From Polyangium sp. y55x31 (GTDB lineage: Bacteria > Myxococcota_A > Polyangia > Polyangiales > Polyangiaceae), in the NCBI RefSeq assembly GCF_029946505.1, contig NZ_JARZHG010000017.1, positions 62,001-126,000 on the forward strand: 64,000 nucleotides of DNA. Reading direction: 5' to 3'. Shown here piece by piece: positions 1 through 10,224 of this stretch. Within the stretch, counting starts at the first letter, position 1, and each line of letters begins with the position of its first letter. The notes under the pieces are model-generated. The model worked only from the letters and a program-made list of their open reading frames with translations, did not search any database and was not told where the DNA came from. Both the position numbers and the translations under genes were made by a program.

Positions 1-2529
1 GGGATGCGGCGAAAGGACGATTCCGAACGGGGCGAGGCCGGCGATCGCCGCCGCCACGGCCTGGTCGTACTGATCCTGGATCGCGTGCAGGTACACCTTG
101 ACGGACGTCGCCCGCGCGCGGTCCACGTTCGTCCTGGCGTGGCGGAGGATGCCCGAGAGCAAGCCCTCCGCCGCGGCGTACCCGCCGCTCACGAACTCGC
201 TCTCGGCACGCTCGAGGTGCAGATGGAAGGTGAGGTCGTAGTGGTGTTCCCAGCCATCGGGCGCGAGCAGCGCCATGCCCGCCGAGAAGTATTTGATGGC
301 CGAGAGGTAGGCCGTGGAGGCCTTCGCCTTCCTTCCAGCGATCAGATTGAGCTCCGCGACCCGTTCTTTTTCGTCGCGGGACGCGAGCAGGGACGCGCCG
401 AGGTTCAACTGGTTGGCGATGTCGAAGATGCGCTCTTCGAGCTCCTCTTTCGATACGTGCGCGACGAGCAGCTTTCCGATCCGGAGGTGCACGAGAGGCC
501 GCTCTTCCTCGGGGATGAGCGAATACGCCGCCTCCTGCACCCGGTCGTGAAGGAACTCGTACGTGTCGTCGCGGCGCAGGACGAGCCCCTCGTGGACCGC
601 CTCCCAGAGCGCGCCGTGGAGTTCGCTTTCGGAGCGGCCGTCGATCATCGAAAGGACACGGGTCTCCGCGATGTTCCCGACGCAGGCGGCGAGCTTCAAG
701 GCGTCCTGCGTGGTCGCCGCGAGGCGCCTCAATTTTCCCACCATCAAGTCGACGACGTGGTCGGAGAAATTCTTCGCCTGGATTTTGTCGATGTCCCAGC
801 ACCAGGACGCCGATCGCGGATCGAACGTGATCAGGTGCTCCTGGTGCAGCATCGTGAGAAACTGTATGGCGAAAAAGGGATTGCCGGCGGTCTTGTCGTG
901 CACGAGCCGCGCGAGCGAGGCGACCTCCTCGGGGCGGCGGTGGACGATGTCGGAGACGAGCTCGGCCACGTGCGCGGGCGAGAGGGGCGCGAGGACGATG
1001 TCACGGACCACGATGCACTTCTGCACCTCGTCGCGCATGCGCAGGAGCGGGTGCGACGGGTCGACCTCGTTGTCGCGGTACGCGCCAATCAGAAAAAAAT
1101 GCCTCGTGTCGGGGTGCGTGACGAGGTGCGCGAGGAGGTCGAGGCTGGCGGAGTCCGCCCACTGGAGATCGTCCAGAAAGACCACCACGGGGTGCTCGGC
1201 GCGCGCGAACACGGAGACGAGCTGCCGGAACACCATGTGGAAGCGGTTCTGCGCCTCGGCGAGGGGCAGCTCCGGGACGGGCGGCTGCCGGCCGATCACG
1301 AGCTCGATCTGGGGGATCACATCGACGATGAGCTGCGCATTCACCCCGAGCGCGGCCCGGAGCCGCTGCCGAAAGGCCTCGATCCGCTCGTCGGTCTGGG
1401 CGAAGAGCTCGCTCACGAGGTTGCGGAAGGCCTGCGCGATCGTGGCGTAGGGGATGTCGCGCTTGTATTGCTCGAATTTCCCCGAGACGAGCAGGCCCTG
1501 CTCCCGGAAGATCGGCTTGCAGAGCTCGTGCACCAGCGATGATTTGCCGACGCCGGAGTAGCCGGAGACGAGCACGAGCTCGGGGGTCCCTTGGGCGACG
1601 ACCCGCCTGAACGCCCCGAGGAGCGCGGCGAGCTCCTCGTCACGACCATAAAGCTTCTCGGGGACCTGAAATCGATCCGCGACGTCTCGCTCGCCCAAGG
1701 GAAAGGGATCGAGCCGGCGCGTCGATTGCCACGACGCGAGGCAACGCGCGAGGTCGTGCCGGAGACCGGCAGCGCTCTGGTATCGCTCCTCCGCTCCCTT
1801 GGCGAGCAGCTTGACGACGATGCGAGAGAGCACGTCCGGCACGTCCGGCACGAGGTCCGCGGGTGCGGTGGGCGACCGAGCGATGTGGCAATGCACCCAC
1901 TCCAGGGAATCCGTCGCCTGGAAGGGCAGCCGGCCCGTCAACATTTCGTAGAACGTGACGCCGAGGGAATAGAGATCGGAGCGATTGTCGATGGCGCGGT
2001 TCATCCGCCCCGTCTGCTCCGGCGACAGGTACGGCAAGGAGCCTTCGATGAGGCGAAGGGGCTGCGCGGCGCGCAGCTCGCGGGGGAGCCGGGTGGCGAT
2101 CCCCAGATCGGCGATCTGGACGGCGCCGGTCGCGGGATGGACGAGGATGTTCGCCGGCTTGAGGTCCTTGTGGATGACGCTCTCGGCGTGAATCTCCGCG
2201 ACGGCCTGGGCGATGGCCACCGCGAGAGGGAGAAACCTGGAAAGGCCCATCGGCGCCCCGAGAAGGTGGAGAAGCGAGACGCTGCCCGCGTCCTCGGTGA
2301 CCAGGGCCGGCGACCCCTCCAGCGACTCGAGCGCGAGCGGCTTCGCGACCGCGGAGGTGTCGAGCGTCCTGCCGATCTCGTACTCGTTCTTCAGGCGCTC
2401 GAGATCCCTGGGCCGGCACCGCCGCGGATCGAGCTTTTTGATGACCACCGGACGTTGATCGGCGTCCCTGCGTCCACGATAAACGGCGACTCCGTCATGT
2501 TCGGAGAGCGTCTCTGTCAGCGTGTACAT
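1..2529 (-). CDS. Ser/Thr kinase-AAA ATPase signalling protein (3'-truncated by window edge)
   Basis: Minus-strand frame open from ATG at 2529 to the left edge (843 codons seen, stop not in window). Residues 1-260 form a eukaryotic-type protein kinase domain with catalytic loop IHKDLKPANIL (HKD instead of HRD) and ADLG in place of DFG, then SLPYLSPEQTGRMN. An AAA/PknK-type ATPase follows with Walker A GYSGVGKSSLV and a Walker B-like region ending FLDDLQWAD; the last visible part is a helical region. Family knowledge: such myxobacterial proteins are usually 1,700-2,000 residues and end in GAF and histidine-kinase modules, which would lie left of this window. GGAGG lies about 17 nt upstream of the ATG. 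Kinase activity is plausible but the HKD/DLG variants are atypical. Confidence 0.85.
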   Translation of the reverse strand, partial: MYTLTETLSEHDGVAVYRGRRDADQRPVVIKKLDPRRCRPRDLERLKNEYEIGRTLDTSAVAKPLALESLEGSPALVTEDAGSVSLLHLLGAPMGLSRFLPLAVAIAQAVAEIHAESVIHKDLKPANILVHPATGAVQIADLGIATRLPRELRAAQPLRLIEGSLPYLSPEQTGRMNRAIDNRSDLYSLGVTFYEMLTGRLPFQATDSLEWVHCHIARSPTAPADLVPDVPDVLSRIVVKLLAKGAEERYQSAAGLRHDLARCLASWQSTRRLDPFPLGERDVADRFQVPEKLYGRDEELAALLGAFRRVVAQGTPELVLVSGYSGVGKSSLVHELCKPIFREQGLLVSGKFEQYKRDIPYATIAQAFRNLVSELFAQTDERIEAFRQRLRAALGVNAQLIVDVIPQIELVIGRQPPVPELPLAEAQNRFHMVFRQLVSVFARAEHPVVVFLDDLQWADSASLDLLAHLVTHPDTRHFFLIGAYRDNEVDPSHPLLRMRDEVQKCIVVRDIVLAPLSPAHVAELVSDIVHRRPEEVASLARLVHDKTAGNPFFAIQFLTMLHQEHLITFDPRSASWCWDIDKIQAKNFSDHVVDLMVGKLRRLAATTQDALKLAACVGNIAETRVLSMIDGRSESELHGALWEAVHEGLVLRRDDTYEFLHDRVQEAAYSLIPEEERPLVHLRIGKLLVAHVSKEELEERIFDIANQLNLGASLLASRDEKERVAELNLIAGRKAKASTAYLSAIKYFSAGMALLAPDGWEHHYDLTFHLHLERAESEFVSGGYAAAEGLLSGILRHARTNVDRARATSVKVYLHAIQDQYDQAVAAAIAGLAPFGIVLSPHP

Positions 2530-2763
2530 GAAAGGCACCGGCTCCTCGTCCTCCGGGCCCCTCTCCAACTTTCTCTTTATCGACGCCACCAACCGACGCG
2601 CCCGGTGGGAAAAGGGCGAGAGCGCCCGCGGCCGAATCCATAGGCCTCCGCCTCCACTTCCGCTACCGCCGCATTCCCACGTGTTTCGGGGTCGGGATCG
2701 TTCGTTCGGAGAAGCGGGCGCGCGGCTTTGCGAGCGCCCGCGCGCGGCCACGGCGGGTGGCCA

Positions 2764-4215
2764 TCACGGGCGCTTGTAGACGGCCCCTCCCTTCATGACG
2801 AACCGGACGTTCCGGAGCGCCGCGATCTCCCGCGTGGGATCCCCTTCGACCGCGATCAGATCGGCCAGCTTGCCGGCCGCGACCGCGCCGATCGCCGCTT
2901 CGAGGTGCAGCACCTTCGCCCCGCCGGAGGTCGCCGCGCGCAGCGCATCGACCGGGCTCGTGCCGTAGTCCACGAGCAGCTCGATTTCGCGGACGTTGTC
3001 TCCGTGCGCGAACACGCCGGCGTCGCTGCCGTTCACGAGGCTCACCCCCGCCTCGAGGGCCGCCTTGAAGGCCTTGCGCTTCTTCGTGAGGCTCTCGGGC
3101 TCGGGCGTGCTGCCCTTCTTCCAGCCCCGATACCGCGCGATGGCCTCACTCGCCGCGAGCGTCGGGCAAAACGCGACGTGATTTTTGGCCATGAGCCGGA
3201 AGACCTCCGGCGTCCCCCCATCTCCATGCTCGATGGTGTCGACACCGGCGAGGGCCGCGCGCTGCATTCCTTCGGCCGACGAGGCGTGCGCCGCGACGCT
3301 CCGGCCGCTCGAATGCGCCGTCTCCACGATGAGCCGGAGCTCCTCGACCGAAAACGTCGGCCGCACGTCGCCGCCGGGGCCCCAGTAGTAGTCCGCGTAG
3401 ACCTTGATCCAATCGGCGCCGTGCCCGATCTGGTCACGCACGACGCGCAGGAGCGCATCGTGCCCGTCGGCCTCTTCGGCGCCTTGTGGCACGTGGAAGC
3501 CGGGATCGAAGCCCTTCGGACCATAACTGCCCGTGGCGACGATGGCGCGCGTCGTGACGATCATCCGCGGGCCAGGAATGATCCCCTGGTCGATGGCTTG
3601 CTTGAGCCCGACGTCGGCATATCCCGCGCCCTCCGTCCCGAGATCACGGGCCGTGGTGAAGCCGGCGAGGAGGGTGCTGCGCGCGTGATTCGTCGCGCGG
3701 GCGACGCGGAGGGCGAGCGGCTCGCGGGCCACCTGCGCGTCCCAGGAGGCTTCGTCGTACGGGTGCAATAGAAAATGCGAATGCCCCTCGATGAGCCCGG
3801 GCAGGAGCGTGGTGTTCGGCAGCTCGACGATCACCACGTCGCCCGGCGTCTGCACCTTCGCTTCGGGCCCCGCCGCCTCGATACGATTGCCACGCACGAG
3901 GACCACCCATCCCTCGTGTGGTCGCGCGGTATCGCCGTCGAAGACACGCGCCGGCTTGAGCAGGAAGAGGCCTTTTCCCGCTGTCCCCGTGAACGTGGGC
4001 GCGGGGAGGGGGAGGGGAGCGGGGAGGGAAGCCGGCCCCGTGCTTCCCGGCGCGGGAATCGACGCTGCCGAAGCGGTAGCGCTCGCCGCTGGAGGGGCGC
4101 TGTTCGCCGTGGAGGCGCGTGGCGGCGCGCTGGGGACCGTCTCGGCCGCGCCGCCGCAGCCCGAGAGGAACATGATTGCAGGGAGCAAGGCCCCGATGGC
4201 ACCAGCGGTTTTCAT
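2764..4215 (-). CDS. lipoprotein imidazolonepropionase-like amidohydrolase
   Basis: 483 residues from ATG 4215. The N-terminus is a lipoprotein signal ([20 protein letters not shown], lipid-anchored Cys20) followed by an Ala/Pro-rich linker to about residue 75. The rest is a metal-dependent amidohydrolase: [14 protein letters not shown] carries the HxH metal motif near residue 145, and VDTIEHGDG and [12 protein letters not shown] carry further ligands. The protein ends in the usual beta-sandwich return ([13 protein letters not shown]). Likely a periplasmic or outer-membrane-facing hydrolase of cyclic amides or peptides; substrate unknown. Its ATG overlaps the stop of the upstream membrane-protein gene by 4 nt (ATGA), so the two are probably translationally coupled. 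Confidence 0.88.
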   Translation of the reverse strand: MKTAGAIGALLPAIMFLSGCGGAAETVPSAPPRASTANSAPPAASATASAASIPAPGSTGPASLPAPLPLPAPTFTGTAGKGLFLLKPARVFDGDTARPHEGWVVLVRGNRIEAAGPEAKVQTPGDVVIVELPNTTLLPGLIEGHSHFLLHPYDEASWDAQVAREPLALRVARATNHARSTLLAGFTTARDLGTEGAGYADVGLKQAIDQGIIPGPRMIVTTRAIVATGSYGPKGFDPGFHVPQGAEEADGHDALLRVVRDQIGHGADWIKVYADYYWGPGGDVRPTFSVEELRLIVETAHSSGRSVAAHASSAEGMQRAALAGVDTIEHGDGGTPEVFRLMAKNHVAFCPTLAASEAIARYRGWKKGSTPEPESLTKKRKAFKAALEAGVSLVNGSDAGVFAHGDNVREIELLVDYGTSPVDALRAATSGGAKVLHLEAAIGAVAAGKLADLIAVEGDPTREIAALRNVRFVMKGGAVYKRP

Positions 4216-4778
4216 GCGTTTCGTCGGTCGTTTCGTGTGGGAATGGTGATGCCGAGCGCGATCACGAAAAAGGGCACGACGAGGCCGCTCTTGAATGCGT
4301 GTATCGCGTCGGTGTGCCCGTGCTGGGGAAAGACCTGGATGACGGTGGCGGCCAGGGGCCAGGCCGCCACGAAGAGGGCCTGACCGAGGACCCAGCGCCG
4401 AGCCTCCACGGGGACGCGGAACGCCCGGAGAATGCCGACGACGAGGGAAGGGGTGAGGAGCCACCAGAAGAGCAGGGGCCAGGGCAGGCTGCTCGCGAAA
4501 AAGAAACGGCTGAATGCGGTGCGGAGGGAGCCCTCGGTGAGAGGCACCGCGAGCGCCGCGAAGAGCGCGAGCACGGCGACGATGGCGGCACGCCGTCGGG
4601 GCGAGGGAGCGTCGAGGAAGAGCCAGGTCCAGACGAGGAACGAGGCGACGGCGGCCGGCACCGCGAGGTGGAAGTAGCCCGTCCAGGCGAGCCCCTCCCA
4701 GCCGCGCCACTCGACCTCCAGGCGCCAGAGGGCGCCCGCCAGAAGCGCGAGGATTCCGAGGGCGACGTTGGCGTTCAT
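4212..4778 (-). CDS. small integral membrane protein
   Basis: 188 residues from ATG 4778; an in-frame GTG at 4787 is the alternative start and neither has a clear ribosome binding site. Five or so hydrophobic helices are visible (for example [16 protein letters not shown] near the N-terminus and [17 protein letters not shown] in the middle). No family recognised. It lies immediately upstream of, and overlaps by 4 nt, the lipoprotein amidohydrolase, suggesting joint expression. Function unknown. Confidence 0.7.
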   Translation of the reverse strand: MNANVALGILALLAGALWRLEVEWRGWEGLAWTGYFHLAVPAAVASFLVWTWLFLDAPSPRRRAAIVAVLALFAALAVPLTEGSLRTAFSRFFFASSLPWPLLFWWLLTPSLVVGILRAFRVPVEARRWVLGQALFVAAWPLAATVIQVFPQHGHTDAIHAFKSGLVVPFFVIALGITIPTRNDRRNA

Positions 4779-4824
4779 CGAGGGCACCGTACCACGCGCG
4801 AGGACGGAGGGGCGTCGCAGCGCT

Positions 4825-6228
4825 TTACGGCGTGATGTTCTTGTTCAACCGGAAGAAGTTCGTCGGGTCGTAGGCGCGCTTGAGGGCCGCGAGGCGCTTC
4901 ATCTTGGCCTCACCGTAGGTCTCCTGCACCCGCCCGGCGGGTTCGTCGGCGTCGATGAAGTTCAAATAGACGCCCTCGGCGGCGAACGGCTTCATGGCTT
5001 TCCAGGCGTCCTGCGTCCAGCGGATGTGGCGCTCGGCGTCGGCCGGGTCCTTCCAGGTCGATTGGAACATCGAAAAGAAGGGAGACTTGCGCCTCGGGAA
5101 CGCGGTCTCGTCCTCGTCGACCCGCGCGATCGCGCCCTCCAGGTGGGCGATCTCGAAGAGGCATCCCGCAGACGGAGCCGCGCGAAGCTCTGCGGCGATG
5201 GCCTCGATGCCGTCGTCGCCGAGCGTGGAGGCATAATGCCCGCGAATGCATTGGCCGTAGCCGTAAGCTCCCGCCGGCGCTGCATCGAACATGCTTTGCA
5301 GGACGGTATAAGGCATCGGGCTCACGATCTCCGCGGACGGGGGGCCGAACGCGCGGAGCGGCGCGAAGGCCGCCTCCGCATCCACGCTCGGGCCGTTGTA
5401 ACAGGCCGCGAGGATCAGCCCGGGCGTGCCATGCATTCGCTCCGGGAGCTCAGGCATCGGCGGGAGCTCGATATGGATCAGCGTGCTGCTCATGCGCTCC
5501 GGCTCGGTCCGGGCAAACGTCTGGTAGAAACGCAGCGCATCCGCGAATCGCTCGGCCGGGTGGAACAGCATCGCGACCATGACCTGCTCGACGGGGTGGA
5601 GGCGCAATTCGAGCTCGGTGACGATCCCGAAATTGCCGCCGCCGCCGCGGAGCCCCCAGAAGAGCTCGGCGTTTTCGTCGGCGCTCGCCGTGACGAGCCG
5701 GCCGTCGGCGGTCACGAGATCCACCGAGAGGAGGTTGTCGATGGTGAGGCCATGTTGCCGCATGAGCCAGCCGATGCCTCCGCCGAGCGTGACCCCGGCG
5801 ATCCCGGTGGCGGAGCACTGGCCGCCGGTCGTGGCCAGGCCAAACGCCTGCGTCTCGTGATCGAGCTCGCGCCAGGTGAGCCCCGCCTGGGCGCGCACGG
5901 TGCGCCGCGCAGGATCGACGCGGACGCCCTTCATGGGAGACAGGTCGATCACGATCCCGCTGTCGCATACGCCGTTGCCCGCGATGTCGTGCCCGCCGCC
6001 GCGCACCGCGACGCGGGCGTCTTGCTCCCGGGCGAACCGCACGGCGGCGAGGACGTCCGCGACCCCGGCGCAACGCGTGATGAGCGCAGGCCTCTTGTCG
6101 ACGCGGGCATTCCAGACGACGCGGGCCGCGTCGTACCGGGCGTGGTCGGGATCGATGAGCTCGCCGCGGAAATTCGAGCGGAGCGAGTCGAGGGCAGCTT
6201 GGGGGAAGCGGGCGCGGTCTCGAGCCAT
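4825..6228 (-). CDS. FAD-dependent oxidoreductase, berberine-bridge type
   Basis: 467 residues. The FAD-binding (PCMH) domain occupies about residues 40-210: RGGGHDIAGNGVCDSG contains the His used for FAD attachment in this family, and TTGGQCSATGIAGVTLGGG supplies the Cys for a second covalent bond, so bicovalent flavinylation is likely. The C-terminus has the BBE signature (ALKRAYDPTNFFRLNKNI). Such enzymes oxidise sugars, alkaloids or polyketide-like substrates with O2. No signal peptide is visible. About 95 nt separate it from the downstream MFS gene end; no linked pathway is evident. Confidence 0.92.
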   Translation of the reverse strand: MARDRARFPQAALDSLRSNFRGELIDPDHARYDAARVVWNARVDKRPALITRCAGVADVLAAVRFAREQDARVAVRGGGHDIAGNGVCDSGIVIDLSPMKGVRVDPARRTVRAQAGLTWRELDHETQAFGLATTGGQCSATGIAGVTLGGGIGWLMRQHGLTIDNLLSVDLVTADGRLVTASADENAELFWGLRGGGGNFGIVTELELRLHPVEQVMVAMLFHPAERFADALRFYQTFARTEPERMSSTLIHIELPPMPELPERMHGTPGLILAACYNGPSVDAEAAFAPLRAFGPPSAEIVSPMPYTVLQSMFDAAPAGAYGYGQCIRGHYASTLGDDGIEAIAAELRAAPSAGCLFEIAHLEGAIARVDEDETAFPRRKSPFFSMFQSTWKDPADAERHIRWTQDAWKAMKPFAAEGVYLNFIDADEPAGRVQETYGEAKMKRLAALKRAYDPTNFFRLNKNITP

Positions 6229-6323
6229 CGTGAAGGGCCTCCGGGATACCGTGGGGGATCGGCCGGGGGATGTTCGACGACCGAGGGGACGGCGTCTACC
6301 AGGAAGGCTCGATTCTGGCTGGG

Positions 6324-7706
6324 CTACCGCGCGCCGGCGGCGGGCACGGGCGCAGCGGCGCGGCCGGGGAGGAGGAAGGCGCAGCCGATCGTCACGAGCA
6401 GCGACGCGCAGTAGATGGATATGGCCGTGGTGTGCTCGTGCCTCACCACCTCGAAATCCGGGCGATCCGTGAGCACGAGGCCGAGCACGGTGAGGCCCGC
6501 GATGCCCCCGAGATAACGCATCGTCGAGGTGAGGCCCGCGGCCATGCCGCTTTTTTCCCGAGGGACGTCGCTCATCGCCGCGGACTGCGACGGCGCGGAC
6601 GAGAGGCCGAGGCCGGCGCCGAGGATCACGAGGCCCGGGATCGCGTCCGTGATCGCGCCCAAGGGCCGAACCGCGAGGAAAAACATGCCGGCAATGCCGA
6701 GCAAGCAGCCGGCGAGCGCCACCACGCGCGCCCCGAACCGATCCGAGCTGCGCCCCGCGAACGGCGCGACGACCACCATCGTCCCCATCATGCCGAGTAG
6801 CGTATGCCCGACGTCACGCGGCGCGATGCCGAAAAGCCTCCCCGCCACCTGCGGCAATTCGAAGATCGTCGCGTACATGGCAAAGTTCTGGACGGCGATG
6901 ATCAGGCTGCCCCCCACGAAAGCGCGGCATTTGAACAGAGAGAAGTCGATGATGGGGTCCGCGGCGCGACGCTCCCAGAACACGAAAGGCACGAGGCCGA
7001 GCGCTCCGAGCACGGCCGCCCAGCGGAGGTGGGCGGATTCGAGGCCGAGGACGAGCCCCACGAGCGAGGCCCCGAGCAGCACAGAGCCCAGGATGTCGAA
7101 ACGCGGGCGTGGCGCGGCAGGCGTCGTGGCCCGAGGGCGCGCCGGCGCGCCGAGGTGCGCGAGCGCCGCGGAGAGGAGCAGCACCGGGACGTTCGCGAGG
7201 AAAATCGAGGTCCACCCGAAGCGCCCGACGAGCAGCGCCCCGACCATCGGGCCGGTGCCCGCCGAGAGCCCCATCACCGCGCCGAACGCGCCAAAGGCGC
7301 GTCCACGTACCTCGGGCGGAAGCTCCGTGCGCAGCAGGGCCGTCGAGCTCGGGACCAGGATCGCGCCGCCCGCGGCCATCACGATGCGTGAGACCGCGAG
7401 CACCGGGAGCACGGGCCAGACGTAGGCGAGCGCGGCGCCGACGGCCAGGAGGAGCTGACCGAGCCCGAGCGCGCGCCGGTGGCCGAGGCGATCCCCGAGC
7501 TTTCCGCCGGGGCTTTGCAGGACGATGTTCGTGAGGAGATAACTCGTCACGAGCGCCTGCCGGAGCGTGGCGGAGTCGGCCGGCAGGGTGCGCGCCATCT
7601 CCGGCAGCGCCACGGCGACCATCGTGGAGTTGAGCGGCGCGAGCGCCGCCGACAAGGCGATGGCGACGAGGAGCCGCACCGGCACGCGGGACGAAGGCTC
7701 AGGCAT
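6324..7706 (-). CDS. MFS drug/metabolite exporter, DHA2-like
   Basis: 460 residues from ATG 7706 (MPEPSSRVPVRLLV). The many hydrophobic helices fit a 12-14 TM major facilitator. The loop-2/3 motif GGKLGDRLGHRRAL and the segment AVMGLSAGTGPMVGALLV (motif C-like, drug:H+ antiporters) are visible. The start overlaps the stop of the upstream PEP-utilising enzyme gene by 8 nt, so the two form an operon read leftwards from the 10.2 kb divergent promoter. The pairing of a phosphotransferase-like enzyme with an exporter suggests a detoxification or resistance unit (inference). Confidence 0.88.
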   Translation of the reverse strand: MPEPSSRVPVRLLVAIALSAALAPLNSTMVAVALPEMARTLPADSATLRQALVTSYLLTNIVLQSPGGKLGDRLGHRRALGLGQLLLAVGAALAYVWPVLPVLAVSRIVMAAGGAILVPSSTALLRTELPPEVRGRAFGAFGAVMGLSAGTGPMVGALLVGRFGWTSIFLANVPVLLLSAALAHLGAPARPRATTPAAPRPRFDILGSVLLGASLVGLVLGLESAHLRWAAVLGALGLVPFVFWERRAADPIIDFSLFKCRAFVGGSLIIAVQNFAMYATIFELPQVAGRLFGIAPRDVGHTLLGMMGTMVVVAPFAGRSSDRFGARVVALAGCLLGIAGMFFLAVRPLGAITDAIPGLVILGAGLGLSSAPSQSAAMSDVPREKSGMAAGLTSTMRYLGGIAGLTVLGLVLTDRPDFEVVRHEHTTAISIYCASLLVTIGCAFLLPGRAAAPVPAAGAR

Positions 7707-10152
7707 AGGCGACCTCGCCCGTGACGCCGAGGCGCAACAGCAGCACGCGGCCTTCCGTCCCGTCGACGAGGATCTCCTGGCCATCCGTGATGCGCGTCGT
7801 CGCGCCAGAAGCCCCGAGCACCGCGGGGATCCCGTACTCGCGCGCGACGATGGCCGCGTGCGAGGCCGCGCCGCCGGTGTCCGTCACGACGCCCGCGGCG
7901 AGCGTGAAGAGCGGCGTCCACGCGGGGTTCGTGTACCGGCAGACGAGGATCTCGCCGGGCAAGAGGCGCCCGAATTCACGTTCGTCGCGGATGACGCGCG
8001 CCCTGCCGCGGACCACGCCGGACGACGCGCCCGTGCCGCGTAGCTCGTCGCCGCCCGCGGCGCCCTCTGCGCCCGCGCCGAACGCCCGCTTCTGCCATTT
8101 CCCGTTGACCACCCCGTACGTCGCGCGCCTGCGCTGCACGAGCTTTTTCACCTCGCCGAGCGGCGGCACGCCCTCGTGGATCCACGCCCGGATCTCGGCC
8201 TCCGTCAGGTAGAAAATGTCGTCGGGGCTCGGGAGCTGCCCGCGCTCGTGCAGGCGGCGCGCGATTTCGGCCACGATCGCCTGCATCGCCGAGAACACGC
8301 GGGCGAGGTCGTAATGTGAGCGCTCCCGGAAGACGATCGCCTTCCGCAGCCGCTCGAGGGTGCTGCGGAACGTGTCGGACAGCCCCGGCACGAAACGAAT
8401 GGCGCGGGTGACCTCCTCGACCGCCGCTTCGTAACGCTTGTACCCGGCCTCCTCGGACGGCGGCTCGGTCGCGTCGAGCAGGCCACGCAAAAGCCCCCAC
8501 ATGGGCGCGGGATCCTGCCGCCAGGTCGGCGCCGAGAGGTACAAGCCCGTGGTCTCCCGATGCCCGTGCTCGTCGAGGAAGGCTTCGACCTCGGCGAGGA
8601 AGGCCCGGCCCACCTCCGACGCACGCAGGTCCTCGGGGCGCCCCTCGCGAATCGCGAGAAATACCTCCGGCCCCGCGCTCACGGCTTTGCGCGCGAGGTG
8701 GTAGAGCGCGAGGTTGACCTCCGAGGTCCGCGTGTGCAGGCCCGAGACGAGGTCGCCGAGGACGGTATCGGCCCGCTTCCGCCCCACGGCGACGGTGACC
8801 GGCAGTCGCAGGGCGACCACGGCCATCTGGCTGAGGATCCCCTCGAACCGCTTGAACAGGATTTCGCGCGTGGTCTCCTCGATCCGATCGGCGCGGCGGA
8901 AGAGCGCGGCGTCGTCGAGGGCGCGGAGGTCCACCGGCGCGCAGACCTCCACGATCCGCACGAACGCCTCGGCCTCCCACCACGCCATCCAGTCGTGGCG
9001 CAGGGCCGCCGCGACCCTCTGGGGCAAACCCAGCAGGCGGAAGGTGGGTCGCGGCGCCGGCAGGACGATGAACTCCCGCCACACCTCGGCCATCGTCGCG
9101 TGCACGGCAGCGTCGTCGATGTCGAGCCCGAGGACGCGCACCGCGTTGGCGAGCGCGGGGATCACCATCCGGAAGCTCCATTGATCGAGCGGCTTCGGGG
9201 CGACCGGGAATCGGTCGTTGTCGTTCGCTTCGAGCATCTTCCGCTGGATGCGCGTGAGCTCCGCGGGCGGCGGGAGCGGCTCGATCTCGGCCGCGCCGAG
9301 CGTGGTGATGGGGCGCGACTGGAGGAGGTGGACGGAGCCCCCTTCGAAGGCGAACTCCACGTCCTGCGGGCAACCGAAATGGGCCTCCAGGTCGAGCGCG
9401 AGGCGGCCGAGCTGGAGCACCAGGGTGTCGCTCGGCGTCGGGCGGCCGGCCACGCGTTGCTCCCGTTCGGCGATCGCCAGGGGCTCGCGCTGCAGGCGGT
9501 AGATGTCGCCGGTCGTGTGTCCCGAGACCACGGCCTCGCCGAGCCCCGGCGCGACTTCCACGAGCATGCGGTCGGCGCGCTGGGCCACCGGGTCGACCGT
9601 GAACAGGACGCCGGCGAAATCGGCCGACACCATGCGCTGCACCACGACCGCGATGTGGACCCCGAGGTGATCCACGCCACGCGCCGCCCGGTAGCGGAGG
9701 GCGCGCGCGCTCCAGAGCGACGCCCAGCATCGCCGCAGCGCGGAGAGCAGCTCGTCTTCGCCCGCGACGTTCAGGTAGGTCTCGTGTTGCCCCGCGAACG
9801 AGGCGTCGGCGAGGTCTTCCGCCGTGGCCGACGATCGAACCGCGACGAGCGGCGCGCCGAGCTCACGATGCGCCTCGCGAACCGCGTGCACGAGCCCGGG
9901 CAGGAGCGCGCCCTTCTCGAAGAGCTCGGCCGCCTCCGCGGCCGCCGCGTCCCAGCTCTCCGCGGCGAGGTGCGGCGCGAGGCGCTCGGCGAGCCCCCAC
10001 GCGCGCGCATGCTCGCCATACGCGTCGGCGCTCACCACGAACCCGGGCGGCACGGAGAGCCCGAGCCGCGTGAGTTCTCCGAGGTTCGCGCCTTTGCCGC
10101 CGGCCGTGGGGAGATGCGCTCGCGACAACTCGTTCAAGCGATGGATCGTCAT
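7699..10152 (-). CDS. PEP synthase/rifampicin phosphotransferase-like enzyme
   Basis: 817 residues from ATG 10152 (MTIHRLNELSRAHLPTAGGK). Residues 1-320 match the PPDK_N/PEP synthase ATP-binding domain (TAGGKGANLGELTRLGLSVP; VAVRSSATAEDLADASFAGQ; QDVEFAFEGGSVHLLQSRPI). The C-terminal swivelling domain carries the phospho-accepting His in TGGAASHAAIVAREYGIPA near residue 764. Overall length and ATP-domain/middle-domain/His-domain order fit rifampicin phosphotransferase-like proteins better than PEP synthase, which carries a PEP-binding barrel after the His domain. The middle region (about 330-700) is the probable acceptor-binding part. Divergent TetR gene and downstream MFS gene support an inducible detoxification role. 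Confidence 0.8.
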   Translation of the reverse strand: MTIHRLNELSRAHLPTAGGKGANLGELTRLGLSVPPGFVVSADAYGEHARAWGLAERLAPHLAAESWDAAAAEAAELFEKGALLPGLVHAVREAHRELGAPLVAVRSSATAEDLADASFAGQHETYLNVAGEDELLSALRRCWASLWSARALRYRAARGVDHLGVHIAVVVQRMVSADFAGVLFTVDPVAQRADRMLVEVAPGLGEAVVSGHTTGDIYRLQREPLAIAEREQRVAGRPTPSDTLVLQLGRLALDLEAHFGCPQDVEFAFEGGSVHLLQSRPITTLGAAEIEPLPPPAELTRIQRKMLEANDNDRFPVAPKPLDQWSFRMVIPALANAVRVLGLDIDDAAVHATMAEVWREFIVLPAPRPTFRLLGLPQRVAAALRHDWMAWWEAEAFVRIVEVCAPVDLRALDDAALFRRADRIEETTREILFKRFEGILSQMAVVALRLPVTVAVGRKRADTVLGDLVSGLHTRTSEVNLALYHLARKAVSAGPEVFLAIREGRPEDLRASEVGRAFLAEVEAFLDEHGHRETTGLYLSAPTWRQDPAPMWGLLRGLLDATEPPSEEAGYKRYEAAVEEVTRAIRFVPGLSDTFRSTLERLRKAIVFRERSHYDLARVFSAMQAIVAEIARRLHERGQLPSPDDIFYLTEAEIRAWIHEGVPPLGEVKKLVQRRRATYGVVNGKWQKRAFGAGAEGAAGGDELRGTGASSGVVRGRARVIRDEREFGRLLPGEILVCRYTNPAWTPLFTLAAGVVTDTGGAASHAAIVAREYGIPAVLGASGATTRITDGQEILVDGTEGRVLLLRLGVTGEVAYA

Positions 10153-10200
10153 GGTGCGTTGCCTTCCTAACGTCCTGGACTTGCCCCACCCGATTAATAA

Positions 10201-10220
10201 GTGACAAGATAGATAGTCAC
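10201..10220. promoter_or_regulatory. putative TetR operator (GTGAC-N10-GTCAC)
   Basis: Perfect 5-bp inverted repeat GTGAC (10201-10205) and GTCAC (10216-10220) in the short divergent region between the TetR gene (ATG 10225) and the PEP-utilising enzyme gene (ATG 10152). The local sequence is AT-rich compared with the surroundings. The position, just upstream of the regulator start, fits autoregulation plus control of the divergent enzyme-exporter operon. Inference from symmetry and position only. Confidence 0.45.
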
Positions 10221-10224
10221 AGAA

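Noticed and set aside
4..1542. 512-codon plus-strand open frame
   Set aside because: It is antisense to the kinase/ATPase gene; the minus-strand frame shows clear motifs (Walker A, kinase loops) and the plus frame has only Arg/Glu-rich low-information sequence, typical of high-GC shadows.
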